The notes under the pieces were generated by a model. That model did not search any database, was not told where the DNA came from, and saw nothing but the letters and a program-made list of their open reading frames with translations. From Chloroflexota bacterium (GTDB taxonomy: Bacteria; Chloroflexota; Dormibacteria; Dormibacterales; Dormibacteraceae), in NCBI GenBank assembly GCA_005888075.1, contig VBKD01000188.1:1-5649 (forward strand): 5,649 nucleotides of DNA. Direction: 5' to 3'. The translations under genes were made by a program, and so were the position numbers. Below, piece after piece: positions 4,401 to 5,649 of this stretch (its first letter is position 1; the number at the start of each line of letters is the position of its first letter).

Positions 4401-5649
4401 ATGGCAACCACCCTTCTCAGACCCGATCAAACCTTTTACCCGTCGCCACGCCTCGCCGCAAAAGCACCAGTCGAAACTCTGGCCTACATGGTCACATTCG
4501 ATCCGACCCGGAAGAAGCCGGACGGGCTAGTGACACTGGACGTCGACCCAAAGTCGGCTGGTTTTGGCAAGCAGGTCGGCCGCGCCGAAGTTCCGAACGT
4601 GGGTGACGAGTTCCATCACTTCGGATGGAACGTGTGCAGCTCAGCTCTGTGCCCTTACGCCGCCCATCCTCACCTCGAGCGACGCTACTTGCTGGTTCCC
4701 GGATTGCGCTCGTCGCGCATCTACATTTTCGACATCAAGCCAGACCCCAAACAACCGAAGCTCGTGCACACGATCGAGGCGAAAGAGATCGCCGAACGGG
4801 CGGGCTACAGCCGCCCGCACACCATTCACTGTGGGCCGGACGGCATCTATGTGAGCGCGCTCGGCGCTCCGGACGGCAATGCTCCCGGCGGCATCTTCGT
4901 CATCGACCACGACACCTTTGCGGTCAAGGGCCGCTGGGAGCTCGACCGCGGGCCGCAGCAACTGGCCTATGACTTCTGGTGGCACCTCGGCTACGACACC
5001 GCGATCACCAGTGAATGGGGCACGCCCAACATGGTCGAGGCCGGTGTCAATCCTGAGCTCCTACTTGCCGGCGAGTACGGCCACAAGCTCCACATCTGGG
5101 ATCTGCCGAAGCGACGCCATCGCCAGGAGATCGACCTCGGCAAGGAGCAGCAGATGGTGCTCGAGCTTCGTCCCGCCCACGATCCGAGCAAGGCGTACGG
5201 ATTCGTCGGCGTGGTCGTCAGCTTGAAGGACCTCAGCTCATCGATCTGGACGTGGTATCTCGACGGGTCAACTTACAAAGTCGAGAAAGTCATCGAGGTC
5301 CCTGCCGAGCCTGCCGATCCGAACGACCTGCCGCCACTACTCAAGGGCTTCAAGGCGGTGCCGCCACTCGTCAGCGACATCAACCTTTCGCTAGACGATC
5401 GCTGGCTGTACGTCTCAGCCTGGGGGACCGGCGAATTCCTCCAGTTCGACGTCAGCGATCCGTTCAAGCCCAAGAAGACAGGCAGTGTTCACCTCGGTGG
5501 CATCGTGCGCAAGGCCGCGCATCCCAAGAGCGGACCCCTGAACGGCGGCCCGCAGATAGTCGAGGTCAGCCGCGACGGAAATCGCGCCTATTTAACCAAC
5601 TCGCTGTACGCGAGCTGGGATGAGCAGTTTTATCCCGAAGGGATCAAGA
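4401..5649 (+). CDS. Selenium-binding protein 56 / methanethiol oxidase, 3' end outside window
   Basis: The frame is open from ATG 4401 to the window end (416 codons), and the family is about 460-470 residues, so only the C-terminal tail is missing. Human SELENBP1 and bacterial MtoX oxidise methanethiol to formaldehyde, hydrogen sulfide and hydrogen peroxide, the bacterial enzyme being copper-dependent. Visible signatures are T-L-D-V-D-P-K-S (45-52), D-E-F-H-H-F-G-W-N-V-C-S-S (69-81) with histidines 72/73 and the redox cysteine C79, V-P-G-L-R-S-S-R-I-Y (99-108), R-P-H-T-I-H-C (138-144), A-Y-D-F-W-W, T-S-E-W-G-T-P-N, then S-D-I-N-L-S-L-D-D-R-W-L-Y and S-L-Y-A-S-W-D-E-Q-F-Y-P near the cut. C84 follows C79 as CSSALC, where human has CSSC. 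AGGAG six bases before the ATG supports the start. Bacterial relatives may be cytoplasmic or periplasmic; no signal peptide is seen, so cytoplasmic here. The upstream XRE-cupin gene may control it. Confidence 0.93.
   Translation, partial: MATTLLRPDQTFYPSPRLAAKAPVETLAYMVTFDPTRKKPDGLVTLDVDPKSAGFGKQVGRAEVPNVGDEFHHFGWNVCSSALCPYAAHPHLERRYLLVPGLRSSRIYIFDIKPDPKQPKLVHTIEAKEIAERAGYSRPHTIHCGPDGIYVSALGAPDGNAPGGIFVIDHDTFAVKGRWELDRGPQQLAYDFWWHLGYDTAITSEWGTPNMVEAGVNPELLLAGEYGHKLHIWDLPKRRHRQEIDLGKEQQMVLELRPAHDPSKAYGFVGVVVSLKDLSSSIWTWYLDGSTYKVEKVIEVPAEPADPNDLPPLLKGFKAVPPLVSDINLSLDDRWLYVSAWGTGEFLQFDVSDPFKPKKTGSVHLGGIVRKAAHPKSGPLNGGPQIVEVSRDGNRAYLTNSLYASWDEQFYPEGIK

Noticed and set aside
4227..4606. Short open frames on both strands across the methanethiol oxidase start
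   Set aside because: They overlap the promoter/ribosome-site region and the real gene in other frames and show no family features.
4564..5623. Several + and - open frames inside the methanethiol oxidase gene
   Set aside because: All are shadows of the single continuous frame from 4401, which carries every SBP56 family motif.

Overview
The window looks like chromosome from a high-GC actinobacterium, probably a mycobacterium or close relative. The signs are strongly G/C-ending codons in the metabolic genes, AGGAGG-type ribosome sites, GTG and TTG starts, and a regulator that appears to be transcribed leaderless from its GTG. Genus level is an inference.

Left part (1-828): one gene for an exported, membrane-anchored, cysteine-rich protein of unknown function. 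Its third codon positions are more mixed than those of the genes to the right. From 829 to 1518 there is about 690 bases with no convincing gene. This stretch holds a near-perfect 3' half of a tRNA-Pro(CGG) gene (about 1053-1100). It is preceded by a set of GGAGGWCAC-like repeats, several spaced exactly 10 bp apart, and two more such motifs follow it. A decayed second copy of the tRNA segment lies at 1275-1302, and a shorter related hairpin at 1341-1368. The simplest reading is the att site of an integrative element, or stacked att scars, with integrase arm-type sites. The anchored-protein gene would be element cargo and the metabolic genes native chromosome. No integrase gene is visible.

Right part (1519-5649): a metabolic locus. 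Three genes run leftward: ridA (enamine/imine deaminase), a Leu/Phe/Val dehydrogenase interrupted by a single-base frameshift near 2469, and a DUF1330 protein. They are divergent, across an 86-bp gap, from an XRE-family regulator with a C-terminal cupin sensor. After another 405-bp gap containing a long inverted repeat and a 14-bp palindrome comes a selenium-binding-protein-56 / methanethiol oxidase gene on the + strand, cut off by the window end.

How the genes may work together (inference): the dehydrogenase oxidatively deaminates amino acids, RidA clears reactive enamine/imine intermediates, and methanethiol oxidase removes the thiol released when methionine is cleaved. The XRE-cupin protein probably senses a small ligand and controls the divergent operon. 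The frameshift suggests the dehydrogenase step is lost in this strain, unless it is a sequencing error in a G run.
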